A DNA stretch of 64,000 nucleotides from Oscillatoriophycideae cyanobacterium NC_groundwater_1537_Pr4_S-0.65um_50_18 (GCA_016208305.1 JACQYI010000009.1:186001-250000), one strand, 5' to 3'. Positions 7,815-16,225 are shown, counted from the stretch's first letter. Numbers and translations: made by a program. The notes: generated from the sequence alone by a model not told the origin.

Positions 7815-8067
7815 TAAAACCATCAAGGTTAATGCTCTGAGCTTCAGCGTTGATGTTCTGTGCTAGGTTGTCCATACTCTGCGCTGAGTCGATCCAGCCA
7901 AAAGCTTCAGCGTTGATGTTCTGCGTTAGGTCGATCCAACCAAAAGCTTCAGCGTTGATGTTCTGCGCTGCGTCGAGCTAGCTAAAAGCTTCAACGCTGA
8001 TGTTTTGTACTGGGTTGTCCATCCTCTGCGCTGGGACGATCCAGCCAAAAGCATCACCGCTGATGTT
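7815..8067 (-). repeat. Degenerate 21-bp (heptapeptide-coding) tandem repeats
   Basis: Read on the minus strand in the frame of the 81-codon gene at 8068-8313, this stretch is built of 21-bp units. They encode three alternating heptads of the types NINAEAF, GWIDSAQ and SMDNLAQ, about twelve units in all. Two in-frame stops interrupt it: the TAA that ends the upstream gene and a TAG near 7980. At each, a repeat-consensus codon is one substitution away (CAA for TAA, TGG for TAG). The region is therefore either the decayed tail of a once longer protein or a repeat array growing behind the gene. Confidence 0.6.
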
Positions 8068-8313
8068 TTAAGGTGCATCGTTGCTGTCTTCATCTTCATC
8101 CAAGAGATCGGCTGCTTTGCCGCCCAAGAGTCCGAAGATCACGCCGATTCCCGTTTGCCAGGTGTTTGTGGTGTTTTCAAACACGCGAATCTGTTGGGGA
8201 GAAAGCGTCTTTTGCCCTGCCAGCCAGACGGAGGTTGCGCCAGAGACACAGGTGAGAGCGAGTACAGTTGAGAAGACAAGACGGAAGACGGGAGAGAGTT
8301 TGACGGGTTTCAT
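8068..8313 (-). CDS. Small membrane protein of unknown function
   Basis: The protein has 81 residues: a basic N-terminus (MKPVKLSPVFR), a hydrophobic segment (residues about 12-31, LVFSTVLALTCVSGATSVWL), a polar stretch (FENTTNTWQTG) and a second hydrophobic part (IGVIFGLLGGKAADLL), then an acidic tail (DEDEDSNDAP). This suggests two membrane passes. The stop codon is a single change away from the Gln codon that would continue into the heptapeptide repeats downstream. It is divergent from the NACHT gene, whose start lies 139 bp away. I recognise it only as a type of short membrane protein seen in cyanobacteria. Confidence 0.6.
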   Translation of the reverse strand: MKPVKLSPVFRLVFSTVLALTCVSGATSVWLAGQKTLSPQQIRVFENTTNTWQTGIGVIFGLLGGKAADLLDEDEDSNDAP

Positions 8314-8400
8314 AGTGCTGGTGAATTGATTGGCTAACGTTGATGTGTCTAGCTTCTCAAGAACGCCTCAAACCGTGGTCAATGCGATCGTTCAGCTTGT

Positions 8401-8434
8401 TGTCAGAGTGTCAGATCTGACAGAATTGACAGAA
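8401..8434. promoter_or_regulatory. TGTCAG operator-like cluster upstream of the NACHT gene
   Basis: A perfect 14-bp palindrome TGTCAGATCTGACA (8409-8422) is flanked by further half-sites TGTCAG at 8401 and TGACAG near 8427. It ends 30 bp before the NACHT start. The array is what a dimeric HTH protein would recognise; the NACHT protein itself has an N-terminal HTH, so autoregulation is possible. Confidence 0.45.
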
Positions 8435-8451
8435 CGGAATTGTAACTACCT

Positions 8452-10794
8452 ATGGCAACTCGATCGCTCCAAGCCTCGACCGCAGGGATTCAGGCCATCA
8501 AAAAGGCGCTGAAGCGAAAGTCAGGTGGACAAACTTACCTTGCGGGTGCGATCGGTTGCTCTCGCCAAACAATTTGGAGCCTGCTCCAGGGAAACGCGAT
8601 CGACTTTGATTTTTTTACAAAAGCCTGCGCTGAACTGGGGCTGAACTGGGAGGAGATTGCTAAGCCAGAAGCAGCAGAACCAGAGCAACCCGAAGCCGAT
8701 CGCCTCACTGCTTTAGTCCAAGCTACTCGTGAGCAAGTGCGATCGTACATTCAGCAGCAATGTGGCACGATGCGGGTGTTGGACATGACGCAGCCGATCG
8801 CTCTCACAGGCGAGCAGGGCATCTACACCAGCGTCAATATTTTGGAGAAGCTGACAGGGCGGCGGCGGTTAGAGTTGCCCGACCTGCTGAAGGACTGTAA
8901 TTTAGACGAATTCGAGCGCTTTGGACTGAGCCGCATCACAGAGCCGCGTGTACCGGGGCTGGAAGCAGCGCAGCGCTACTCAAAACTGATGGTGTTGGGC
9001 AAGCCCGGAGCTGGAAAGACGACGTTTTTGAAGTATCTGACGATGCAGTGCATTGCGGGAAATTTTGCGCCCGATCGCGTTCCTTTGTTCGTGACGCTAA
9101 AGAACTTTGCAGAAGCAGAGAAGCAGCCGAGCTTACTGGACTATTTGATAGGGTTGATCCCCCCAACCCCCCTTAAAAAGGGGGACTTTGAGAGCGATCG
9201 AGCTGAATCTTCGGCTCACTCTCTTGGCTTGTTTCCCCCTTTTTTAAGGGGGGCTAGGGGGGATCTAAGCTGGATTATTTCCACAGGCAAAGCGCTGATT
9301 TTACTGGATGGGTTGGACGAAGTGCGTGAAGAAGATACCAAACGCGTGCTGCGGCAGATTGAACAATTGTCTGAGCAGTTCTCTGGTAATCAGTTTGTCA
9401 TCACCTGCCGGATTGCAGCCAAAGAATATAGCCTGGAGCAATTTACCGAAGTTGAGGTTGCAGACTTCAATGCCAAACAGATCAGAAGTTTTGCAACTAA
9501 ATGGTTCTGTGCCAAAGGCGACCCCGATCGCGCCACGCTATTTCAGCAAAAGCTAAACGACAACCAGCCGATCGCTGAACTGGCGACCAATCCGCTGCTG
9601 CTGACGCTGCTCTGTTTAATGTTTGAAGATGTCACCGATTTTCCGGCGAATCGATCGGAACTCTATAAAGAAGGGTTAGATATTCTGCTGAAGAAGTGGG
9701 ATGGCAAACGCAAAATCGAACGCGATTCAGTCTACAAAAATCTGTCGCTGAAGCGCAAAGAAGATTTGCTCAGCCAAATTGCCCTGACAACCTTTGAGAA
9801 AAAGGAATATTTCTTTAAGCAGCGCGCCCTAGAAAACCATATCGCCGATTTCATCCGCAACTTGCCCGATGCCAAGACCGACCTAGAGGCGCTGCATCTA
9901 GACAGTGAAGCGGTGTTGAAGTCGATCGAAGCCCATCACGGGCTATTGATAGAACGCGCCAAGGGTATCTATTCTTTCTCGCATTTGACCTTTCAAGAAT
10001 ATTTTGCAGCCCGTGAGATTGTGATGCTCTCAGATCCTGCCATCTTGCAGCGGCTAAGCCAAAATATCGCCGACAAGCGCTGGCGCGAGGTATTTTTGCT
10101 GTCTGCGGGCATGATGCGAAATGCCGATGAACTGGTGCAGTTGATGAAGCAACAGATTGATGCAATGGTGGCAAGCGATGAAAAACTTCAGAAATTTCTA
10201 AGTTGGGTACAGCAAAAATCTGATTCTGTGGGTAAGCCTTACAAACCTGCCGCCATTCGCGCCTTCTATTTCGCCCTCGCCCTCGCCCTCGCCCTCGACC
10301 TCGCCCTCGACCTCGCCCGCGCCCTCGACCTCGACCTCGCCCGCGCCCTCGCCCTCGCCCTCGACCTCGACCTCGACCTCGCCCGCGCCCTCGCCCTCGA
10401 CCTCGCCCTCGCCCGCGCCCTCGCCCGCGCCCTCGCCCGCGCCCTCGACCTCGACCTCGACCTCGACCTCGCCCCAGAATTGCAGAGCAAGCTGCAAGAA
10501 TTGAAAAAACAACTGCTTGCTGCTCAAGAAAGTCGCGATACTTTCAGGCAATGGTGGCAGTCGAACGGCAAAGCTTGGACAGAAAAACTCCAATCAATCA
10601 TGATTGAACATCGCAACATTGGTCATGACTGGCAATTCACCGATGAACAGAAGCAGCTATTGCGGCAATACTATGATGCCAATAAACTGCTAGTCGATTG
10701 TTTGAACAGCGATTGTTACGTCAGCCGATCGGTCAGAGAAGCGATCGAGGATACGTTGCTGTTACCGATCGAGCCGGGGACAACAGAGGGGTGA
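8452..10794 (+). CDS. NACHT (STAND) NTPase with N-terminal HTH, NLR-like
   Basis: The 780-residue protein is built as follows. An HTH-like domain covers about residues 10-70 (AIGCSRQTIWSLLQG, FFTKACAELGLNWEEIA), the type seen at the N-terminus of many cyanobacterial STAND proteins. A linker follows, then the NACHT NTPase with Walker A GKPGAGKTT (183-191), Walker B LILLDGLDEV (282-291), sensor TCRIA and the winged-helix region FSHLTFQEYFAA. The C-terminal part begins near residue 590. Between Walker A and B (about residues 237-271) lies a translated palindromic repeat (PPTPLKKGD...PPFLRGARGD). Residues about 608-673 are 33 dipeptides AL/DL/AR encoded by a hexanucleotide array. Bacterial NACHT proteins of this class can act in antiphage defence by sensing and abortive infection; whether this one does is inference. 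No separate effector gene is adjacent. Confidence 0.85.
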   Translation: MATRSLQASTAGIQAIKKALKRKSGGQTYLAGAIGCSRQTIWSLLQGNAIDFDFFTKACAELGLNWEEIAKPEAAEPEQPEADRLTALVQATREQVRSYIQQQCGTMRVLDMTQPIALTGEQGIYTSVNILEKLTGRRRLELPDLLKDCNLDEFERFGLSRITEPRVPGLEAAQRYSKLMVLGKPGAGKTTFLKYLTMQCIAGNFAPDRVPLFVTLKNFAEAEKQPSLLDYLIGLIPPTPLKKGDFESDRAESSAHSLGLFPPFLRGARGDLSWIISTGKALILLDGLDEVREEDTKRVLRQIEQLSEQFSGNQFVITCRIAAKEYSLEQFTEVEVADFNAKQIRSFATKWFCAKGDPDRATLFQQKLNDNQPIAELATNPLLLTLLCLMFEDVTDFPANRSELYKEGLDILLKKWDGKRKIERDSVYKNLSLKRKEDLLSQIALTTFEKKEYFFKQRALENHIADFIRNLPDAKTDLEALHLDSEAVLKSIEAHHGLLIERAKGIYSFSHLTFQEYFAAREIVMLSDPAILQRLSQNIADKRWREVFLLSAGMMRNADELVQLMKQQIDAMVASDEKLQKFLSWVQQKSDSVGKPYKPAAIRAFYFALALALALDLALDLARALDLDLARALALALDLDLDLARALALDLALARALARALARALDLDLDLDLAPELQSKLQELKKQLLAAQESRDTFRQWWQSNGKAWTEKLQSIMIEHRNIGHDWQFTDEQKQLLRQYYDANKLLVDCLNSDCYVSRSVREAIEDTLLLPIEPGTTEG
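9156..9265. repeat. Palindromic CCCCCT/AGGGGG repeat inserted in frame in the NACHT gene
   Basis: The 110-bp element has ends GATCCCCCC and GGGGGGATC, and inside them CCCCTTAAAAAGGGGGACTT near the left and CCCCCTTTTTTAAGGGGGG near the right. It shares its core with the elements at 32073-32233 and 50543-50752. The reading frame of the NACHT protein stays open across it and resumes at the Walker B segment. Confidence 0.75.
10273..10470. repeat. Hexanucleotide tandem array, 33 units, inside the NACHT gene
   Basis: The array consists only of GCCCTC, GACCTC and GCCCGC units in irregular order (198 bp), encoding Ala-Leu, Asp-Leu and Ala-Arg dipeptides. Any gain or loss of whole units keeps the frame, so replication slippage can change protein length without truncation. 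Both strands are free of stops here, which produces long spurious antisense frames. Confidence 0.9.
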
Positions 10795-10900
10795 AACAGA
10801 AACGGCGGCAACGCATCAACCTATGCTTGAGCCAAAATATCGCAGGGTGATTTCGCCCCATAGCGATCGCCCTGGGCAGCAGATCAGAAGCAGATTTTGC

Positions 10901-13633
10901 TTAATCCACGCCTTCATTAACCGGGAATCGATCGATCGCCCGAATGGCTAACTGCGCGTTGTCTTTGAGCGCTCCTGGCAGATAAGGCGCATGGGGAACC
11001 TGCGAGAGAAAGTCCACCGTTCGGCGCAAAATCCTGACAATATCTCCCTCGTCCAGGCTGGTGTTATTGCAAAGTTCAACCCAGTCAGTGCCCATAGCCC
11101 ATTGCTCCACCAGAGCAACCCAGTCGGCCTCCAGCCAAACAGGTAGCGCCACCTGATAGCGACGTTGCAGCTTAAACAACTCCCGCCGCAGCCCTCGTAG
11201 CCCGCCCAAGGCTTCATCGATCGCGCCAGAAGGCTCGTAGCGTGTCCAGCTATCGGGGCGCGAAACCTCAGTCACCAGTGCGGCACAGGCAGCAGCCAAA
11301 TGCTGCGGCTCCAAGTGATCTAGCTCTCCCGATGCCAGCGCCAGCCCTAGCCACAGTTCATTGTCGCCTCGGATGGCGGCTGCTACTTCGCCCAAAGAGG
11401 TGGGCTGCCACTGTTCGCCCGATCGCGACCCAATCGCTTTAGAGGGGTTGCTGTCTCCCGGCTGATCCTCAATTTCAACGGGTCTGAGGCAGCCAAAATA
11501 GCGCAAGATTTCCATTAAGTTCAAGAATTCTTGCCAGTAGCGCTGCGAGTACTGGTTTAGCTTTTCCTGGCGATCGTTCAGATCCTTTTGCAGCTTTGTA
11601 ATGCGGCTATAGCGCTTGAGCAGATAGCCCGGATCGCCAAACTGTCGCAGCGGGTGAGACTGAAGCTGAGCTTCGATGCCCGCCACTCGCCCTTGCTGGG
11701 TCTGCACCTCTGGCGGCAAATCGATCTCTAGATGGTCGAGCGGCGGAATTTGCCGGACGAGTGCCCCTGTCACCTCATCGCCTTTGCGAATCGATCCAGC
11801 TCTAGGCGCGAGTTCTGCGGGTGGCACCAACTGATCAGCCTGTGCCAGTCTGGGAAACTCAGCATGCAGCCCGACTACATCGGCAACCGTCACCACATAC
11901 CAGCGATTGTCTTGCCCCAGACAAACCAGGTAAGGAAACTGTCCCGAACCCGACATTTTCATCACCAGAATAGCCGGCAGAGGCGCAGCGACGGGCACAT
12001 GCTTACCCTTGAGGCTAATAATAGTTCCGCCTACGGCATAGGCAATCGCGATCGCCATATTGTCCGCGCTAATTTCCATCGCCTGCTGCTGCAAAACCTT
12101 GAGCAGTCTGCGTTCTTCCTTCAGCCGTTCGTTCAGCTTTTCGTAGCTAGAGAGCAGTGCCGGATCGATCGCATCAATTTGCTGCTGCTGCTGGTTTAGC
12201 TCGGCGTGCAGTCTGGCGATCTCTTGCTGCTGCGGTCGCAGATGAATGGTAGACAAGTAATGCCCAAAGCTGCGCTCCACCAGATTTTTGGCTTCTTCTA
12301 GCGTATGGGTTTGCAGCAGGTTCAGCACCATGCCATAGCTGGGCGTAAATTGGCTGACCAGCGGATCGGCCTTGGATGTCGCCAAATAAGCCGCCTCTGA
12401 TGCGCCTTCAAAAGGCGTTTGTGCCGTGACCACATAGCCAATCTTATCCATGCCGCGTCGTCCGGCTCGACCTGCCATTTGCAGAAACTCAGAGGCGGTC
12501 AGCAGCCGATGGCCGCGATCGGTGCGTTTAGACAAGCTGGAAATCATCGTGGTACGGGCGGGCATATTGATACCTGCCGCCAATGTTTCCGTGGCAAAAA
12601 CGACCTTGATTAGACCCTGCTGAAACAGTTCTTCAATCAGGGTTTTCCAAGCGGGTAGCACCCCGGCATGGTGAGAGGCAACGCCACGATAGAGTGCCGC
12701 CACATGGCCGCTGCGCGCTGCTTCGGGGTTGCGCTCCAAAAAGGCATCAATTTGCTCTTTGAGAATAGCCGCTTCGCGATCGCTCACCAAAGAGAAATTG
12801 TTCATTTCCTCAACCGCCTTATCGCAGCCCCGGCGGCTAAAGATGAAATAAATGGCGGGCAGCATGTCTCGCTGCTGTAGCTGGCTCACGGCAAACCCAA
12901 TATGGGGCGGCTCCTGCCTGCCCCGCTGCTTGCCCCCCTTGGGCTTGAGTCGCGGATCAATGGCTTTGCCGCTGGCGTTCAAGAGGGGAAATAGCCCCTT
13001 GGGATTGCAGAAGTGAAATTCTAAAGGCACCGGGCGAAAGTCAGAATAAATTAGCTCGGCAGAGCCATGCACTTGATTAATCCAGTCGGTGAGCTGATCG
13101 CTGTTGGCGATCGTAGCCGACAAAGCCACAAGCTGAATGCCGGGAGGCGCGTAGATAATCGACTCTTCCCAGACGGTTCCCCGTTGGCGATCGTTCATGT
13201 AGTGGCATTCGTCTAGCACCACCGCCTCTACGTCAATCATCGAGGTGCCTACCTGTCCGATGGGCGTGCCGTAGAGCATATTGCGAAAGATTTCGGTGGT
13301 CATCACCAAAATCGGCGCATCCCGATGGACTGAGATATCTCCTGTCAGTAGCCCAACCCGATCAGCCCCAAAGCGCTCACGAAAGTCCCGCAGCTTTTGG
13401 TTTGAGAGCGCCTTGAGCGGTGTGGTATACAAAACCCGCTTGCCGCGCGCCAAGGCTCGATGAATGGCATATTCACCAATTAGAGTCTTTCCAGAGCCAG
13501 TCGGGGCGCACACCACAACAGACTTATCTGCGTCTAGAGCCGCGATCGCCTCTCTCTGAAAGTCATCTAACGGAAAGGGAAATAGCGCATTGAGGTCAAG
13601 TCCAGTCAAACCAGTAGGGGGAGAAACAGTCAC
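10901..13633 (-). CDS. Ski2/Mtr4-like DExH-box RNA helicase
   Basis: The 910-residue superfamily 2 helicase has motif I APTGSGKT (about residues 43-50), motif Ia TTPLKALSNQK, motif II DECH (LDECHYMND), motif III LSATI and motif VI QMAGRAGRRGMD. A coiled-coil/beta insert and a C-terminal DSHCT domain (GLRGLRRELFKLQRRY ... TVDFLSQVPHAPYL) follow. This layout matches Ski2-type helicases; the plant chloroplast relative ISE2 acts in organellar RNA processing. It probably unwinds RNA during processing or decay in the cytoplasm. It is a single gene, convergent with the NACHT gene and 204 bp from cpcF, whose 3' end faces its promoter. Confidence 0.92.
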   Translation of the reverse strand: MTVSPPTGLTGLDLNALFPFPLDDFQREAIAALDADKSVVVCAPTGSGKTLIGEYAIHRALARGKRVLYTTPLKALSNQKLRDFRERFGADRVGLLTGDISVHRDAPILVMTTEIFRNMLYGTPIGQVGTSMIDVEAVVLDECHYMNDRQRGTVWEESIIYAPPGIQLVALSATIANSDQLTDWINQVHGSAELIYSDFRPVPLEFHFCNPKGLFPLLNASGKAIDPRLKPKGGKQRGRQEPPHIGFAVSQLQQRDMLPAIYFIFSRRGCDKAVEEMNNFSLVSDREAAILKEQIDAFLERNPEAARSGHVAALYRGVASHHAGVLPAWKTLIEELFQQGLIKVVFATETLAAGINMPARTTMISSLSKRTDRGHRLLTASEFLQMAGRAGRRGMDKIGYVVTAQTPFEGASEAAYLATSKADPLVSQFTPSYGMVLNLLQTHTLEEAKNLVERSFGHYLSTIHLRPQQQEIARLHAELNQQQQQIDAIDPALLSSYEKLNERLKEERRLLKVLQQQAMEISADNMAIAIAYAVGGTIISLKGKHVPVAAPLPAILVMKMSGSGQFPYLVCLGQDNRWYVVTVADVVGLHAEFPRLAQADQLVPPAELAPRAGSIRKGDEVTGALVRQIPPLDHLEIDLPPEVQTQQGRVAGIEAQLQSHPLRQFGDPGYLLKRYSRITKLQKDLNDRQEKLNQYSQRYWQEFLNLMEILRYFGCLRPVEIEDQPGDSNPSKAIGSRSGEQWQPTSLGEVAAAIRGDNELWLGLALASGELDHLEPQHLAAACAALVTEVSRPDSWTRYEPSGAIDEALGGLRGLRRELFKLQRRYQVALPVWLEADWVALVEQWAMGTDWVELCNNTSLDEGDIVRILRRTVDFLSQVPHAPYLPGALKDNAQLAIRAIDRFPVNEGVD

Positions 13634-13837
13634 AAATTTAAGGATGCGATCGCGATCGTTATCACAGAGACATCGCTATTGTAACCCCGGATTTAAATTC
13701 TCCTCACGGGGTACGAGATACATGGGTTTAGAGCTTAAAGGATGTTTAAGGTTCGTTACTGACTTTCTGCTTTGTTGAGGTGGGCTTGCGGGGGGAGAGT
13801 GGGAGGGTGGGGGAGTGGGTGAGCTGACTCTGGAACG

Positions 13838-14653
13838 TTAGGGCTGATCGGTGTTTTGGGCGATCGCAACTGCTAGTTCGTGATATCGGCGAGGATCACC
13901 TTCGGCTAGCACTAGGCGCTCCTGCCCCTTGCGTCGGTATAGCCCTTCCAGGATGACCTGCCAATCGGTAGGAGTTAGAGGCGAAGAGGTATCTGTAACC
14001 TTTGGGGTGGCCGCACCAACCCGAAGCTGCTGTTGCGCTAGCCACACGCGGGCACGCACTGCCGCACTTGGGTCTTGAGTCGCCATTTGATCAAGCTGAG
14101 CCTGAATTTGCGATCGCCAAGCGGGATAGGTGGTTGTTACGGCAGACGCCAGTGCCTGCAAACCCACCACGGCAGCATAGCGCACTATCCATTCATCATC
14201 CTGCTGTGCCACAAATAGCAGAGCTTCTAAAACTTCTTCCTGCGCTATTTCCAGCAGTTCGGCAGGGAACCAGTGCCATTTCATCATGCCTAGCCCACGC
14301 GCTGCTGCCCGCCGGACGCTGAGGGAAAAGTCGGCAGTTGCCACTCCCAGTAAGGTTACAAGTCCTCTAGGGTCACCGATGCCTGCCAAAGCGCGAATGG
14401 CCCAGGCGCGGGCGGTGTAGTTGTGCAAATCAAGCTGTTCAATCAGAGCCGGAACGGCTGGCTCTCCTAAGTGAATTAGCCCTTCGACCGCCGCCACTGC
14501 CGCCCCCGGATTGTTATAGCTCAAGGCGGCAATTAATACGGGGATTGCCTCCGCCTCACGCGCTGCTGCCAAATTTTGTACAGCTTCTGTCAAAAGCGGA
14601 GCAGAATCTGCGGCTTCTACCGCCCGAATGAGAGAGGAAAGAGATTCAGCCAT
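13838..14653 (-). CDS. cpcF: Phycocyanobilin lyase subunit CpcF
   Basis: The 271-residue HEAT-repeat protein (VAAVEGLIHLGEPAVPALIEQL, TARAWAIRALAGIGDPRGL, SVRRAAARGLGMMKW, IVRYAAVVGLQAL) is the CpcF half of the heterodimeric lyase that attaches bilin to Cys84 of phycocyanin alpha. It lies directly after cpcE (48 bp) and downstream of cpcBA, the standard order. A C-terminal extension of about 60 residues (from about residue 210, PKVTDTSSPLTP onward) makes it longer than many CpcF proteins. PecF-like or RpcF-like activity cannot be excluded because pebAB lies in the same block. Confidence 0.88.
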   Translation of the reverse strand: MAESLSSLIRAVEAADSAPLLTEAVQNLAAAREAEAIPVLIAALSYNNPGAAVAAVEGLIHLGEPAVPALIEQLDLHNYTARAWAIRALAGIGDPRGLVTLLGVATADFSLSVRRAAARGLGMMKWHWFPAELLEIAQEEVLEALLFVAQQDDEWIVRYAAVVGLQALASAVTTTYPAWRSQIQAQLDQMATQDPSAAVRARVWLAQQQLRVGAATPKVTDTSSPLTPTDWQVILEGLYRRKGQERLVLAEGDPRRYHELAVAIAQNTDQP

Positions 14654-14701
14654 GGGAAGGAAAACGAACGATAAATCCTATTTCCATTCTGACGCTTTCT
14701 G

Positions 14702-15526
14702 CTACAACAATTCATCCATAATTTCCATGACTTTGAGCGCGCCGGGAGACAGATCGGGTGGCGAAGCCAGCAATAGCTGTTTCTCCAGTAAGCCTTTGAG
14801 AGAAATTAACTTCAGGCTATTTTCGGCTAGGGTTTGCGAAATGGCCTCGGCAGCAGACAGATAGCCGATCGCCCCTAAGTCTGCCAAAACGGCTCGACGT
14901 AGCTGCAAGTCATCGTGAGACAGGGCTTGAATCAAGCGATCGCCATAGGGACGCGCCATTTCAGGGTCGGATAGCTGATACATAGCTCGTGCGGCAGCGA
15001 ACTGGACGCGTGGCACAAAATGATCGAGAAACGGCTGAATGTCAGGAATCGCTTCGACGGCTCCTAGCGTACCCAGTGCCTCCAGAATGGCGTCAAACGG
15101 CTGCACCAGCCGAGGCGGCTCTGAAGCAGGTTGTGTTCCCGCCACGCGATCGTGGAGTAGCTCGATTAATTGCGGAATTCCAGCCGGATCGCCCAACATC
15201 TCCAAAGACTGGGCAGCCGCTTCTCGCACATAAAAATCAGAGCAGCTCAAAGCATGAAGCAACGAGGGCACAGCACGACGATCGCCCAGTTTGCCCAACG
15301 CCCTCGCCGCATTGCGCCGCAGGGGATAGCCACCCGCATCTGTGCGATCGTCTTCATCTTCTAAAGCAGCCATCAGCACATCGATCGCTTCGGGCACATC
15401 GACCCGAAACCGTCCCAGCCACCAAGCCGCATAGACCCGCAATCCCAAATCTTCTCCTTGAAGGTTGGCGATCGCCTGTTCTACAGTCAGTTGAGTCTCG
15501 TCCTGAATTCCAGAGTCGCTATGCAT
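14702..15526 (-). CDS. cpcE: Phycocyanobilin lyase subunit CpcE
   Basis: The 274-residue protein has five or more HEAT-like repeats and the CpcE hallmark YAAWWLGRFRV near residue 32, followed by NAARALGKLGDRRAVPSLLHAL, YVREAAAQSLEMLGDPAGIPQL, VQFAAARAMYQL and LQLRRAVLADLGAIG. CpcE and CpcF together ligate phycocyanobilin to alpha-Cys84 of phycocyanin. It is separated from cpcA by 210 bp containing a strong hairpin, which would lower lyase expression relative to the abundant apoproteins. Confidence 0.92.
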   Translation of the reverse strand: MHSDSGIQDETQLTVEQAIANLQGEDLGLRVYAAWWLGRFRVDVPEAIDVLMAALEDEDDRTDAGGYPLRRNAARALGKLGDRRAVPSLLHALSCSDFYVREAAAQSLEMLGDPAGIPQLIELLHDRVAGTQPASEPPRLVQPFDAILEALGTLGAVEAIPDIQPFLDHFVPRVQFAAARAMYQLSDPEMARPYGDRLIQALSHDDLQLRRAVLADLGAIGYLSAAEAISQTLAENSLKLISLKGLLEKQLLLASPPDLSPGALKVMEIMDELL

Positions 15527-15633
15527 AGAGCTGTGGGGTGAGAGGGACTTTCAATCAAATTCTCTAAAATCTTGTTTGCGAGGCACAGGCTCAACAAAAA
15601 AGATTCTCTATAAAAAATCATATCCATAAGCAA

Positions 15634-15691
15634 TGCCCAGAAGGGTAAACAAATGCCAACTTCAGCTGGCGGTTGCCTACCCTTCTGGGCA
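15634..15691 (-). terminator. Hairpin between cpcA and cpcE (terminator/attenuator)
   Basis: The arms TGCCCAGAAGGGTA (15634-15647) and its exact complement (15678-15691) form a 14-bp stem with a smaller GCCA/TGGC stem inside the loop. On the minus-strand transcript a U-run (plus strand 15611-15617) follows about 20 nt later. It probably ends most cpcBA transcripts and lets some read through into cpcEF. Confidence 0.6.
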
Positions 15692-15736
15692 AGATTAGCG
15701 ATTCATGCAAACCATGAACCTGTCTGAAGCGATCGA

Positions 15737-16225
15737 CTAGCTCAGCGCGTTGATGGCGTAGTCGATGTAGGAGTTCGCTTCAACAGCAGGGTCGCCGCTC
15801 AAACCGTGGTTAGATTTGATGTACTTCAGAGCTTCAACATACCAGCTAGGAGATAGGTCGAAGGTGCGGTTGATTTCAGCGATACCACCGATCAGGTAGT
15901 CATCCATGGGGCCTGTGCCGCCCACAACTAGGCAGTAGGTCACCATGCGCAGGTAGTAGCCGATGTCACGAGCACACTTGTCTTTGCCCACTTGGGTGGA
16001 AGCGAAGTTAGGACCCGTCATGCTGGTGGTGTACGGGAATTTTTGGTAAACAGCGTTAGCTGCACCAGAAGCCAAGGTCGAAGCCTTGGAACTCAGAGCT
16101 TTAGCAGCTTCCAAGCCAGCAGAAGCCTGACGGAAACGACCAAAAGCGGTTTGAATTTCAGTGGAGCTAAGGAAGCGACCTTGGGAATCAGCAGCCGATA
16201 CTGCTTCGGTTAAAGGGGTTTTCAT
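15737..16225 (-). CDS. cpcA: C-phycocyanin alpha subunit
   Basis: The 162-residue globin-fold phycobiliprotein opens with [20 protein letters not shown] and has the bilin-binding Cys84 in [25 protein letters not shown]-type ([15 protein letters not shown]) and [20 protein letters not shown] close it. These are phycocyanin, not phycoerythrin, residues. It pairs with CpcB to form the (alpha-beta)6 discs of phycobilisome rods on the thylakoid surface. GGAGAG precedes the ATG. A small hairpin (ACAGTC/GACTGT, 16283-16298) lies in the cpcB-cpcA spacer. Confidence 0.97.
   Translation of the reverse strand: MKTPLTEAVSAADSQGRFLSSTEIQTAFGRFRQASAGLEAAKALSSKASTLASGAANAVYQKFPYTTSMTGPNFASTQVGKDKCARDIGYYLRMVTYCLVVGGTGPMDDYLIGGIAEINRTFDLSPSWYVEALKYIKSNHGLSGDPAVEANSYIDYAINALS

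Noticed and set aside
7603-7875. Minus-strand frame beginning MDNLAQNINAEA
   Set aside because: It starts inside the heptapeptide repeats and runs antisense through the end of the XRE gene; no ribosome-binding site. Treated as part of the repeat region.
7815-8067. CRISPR array
   Set aside because: The repeats are degenerate, 21 bp apart without unique spacers, and in a coding frame; no cas gene is nearby. The same holds for the 15-bp array at 62869.
10198-10593. Long minus-strand frames rich in Glu/Val/Gly or Arg/Ala/Ser
   Set aside because: They are antisense readings of the hexanucleotide array inside the NACHT gene; 6-bp repeats keep several frames open at once.
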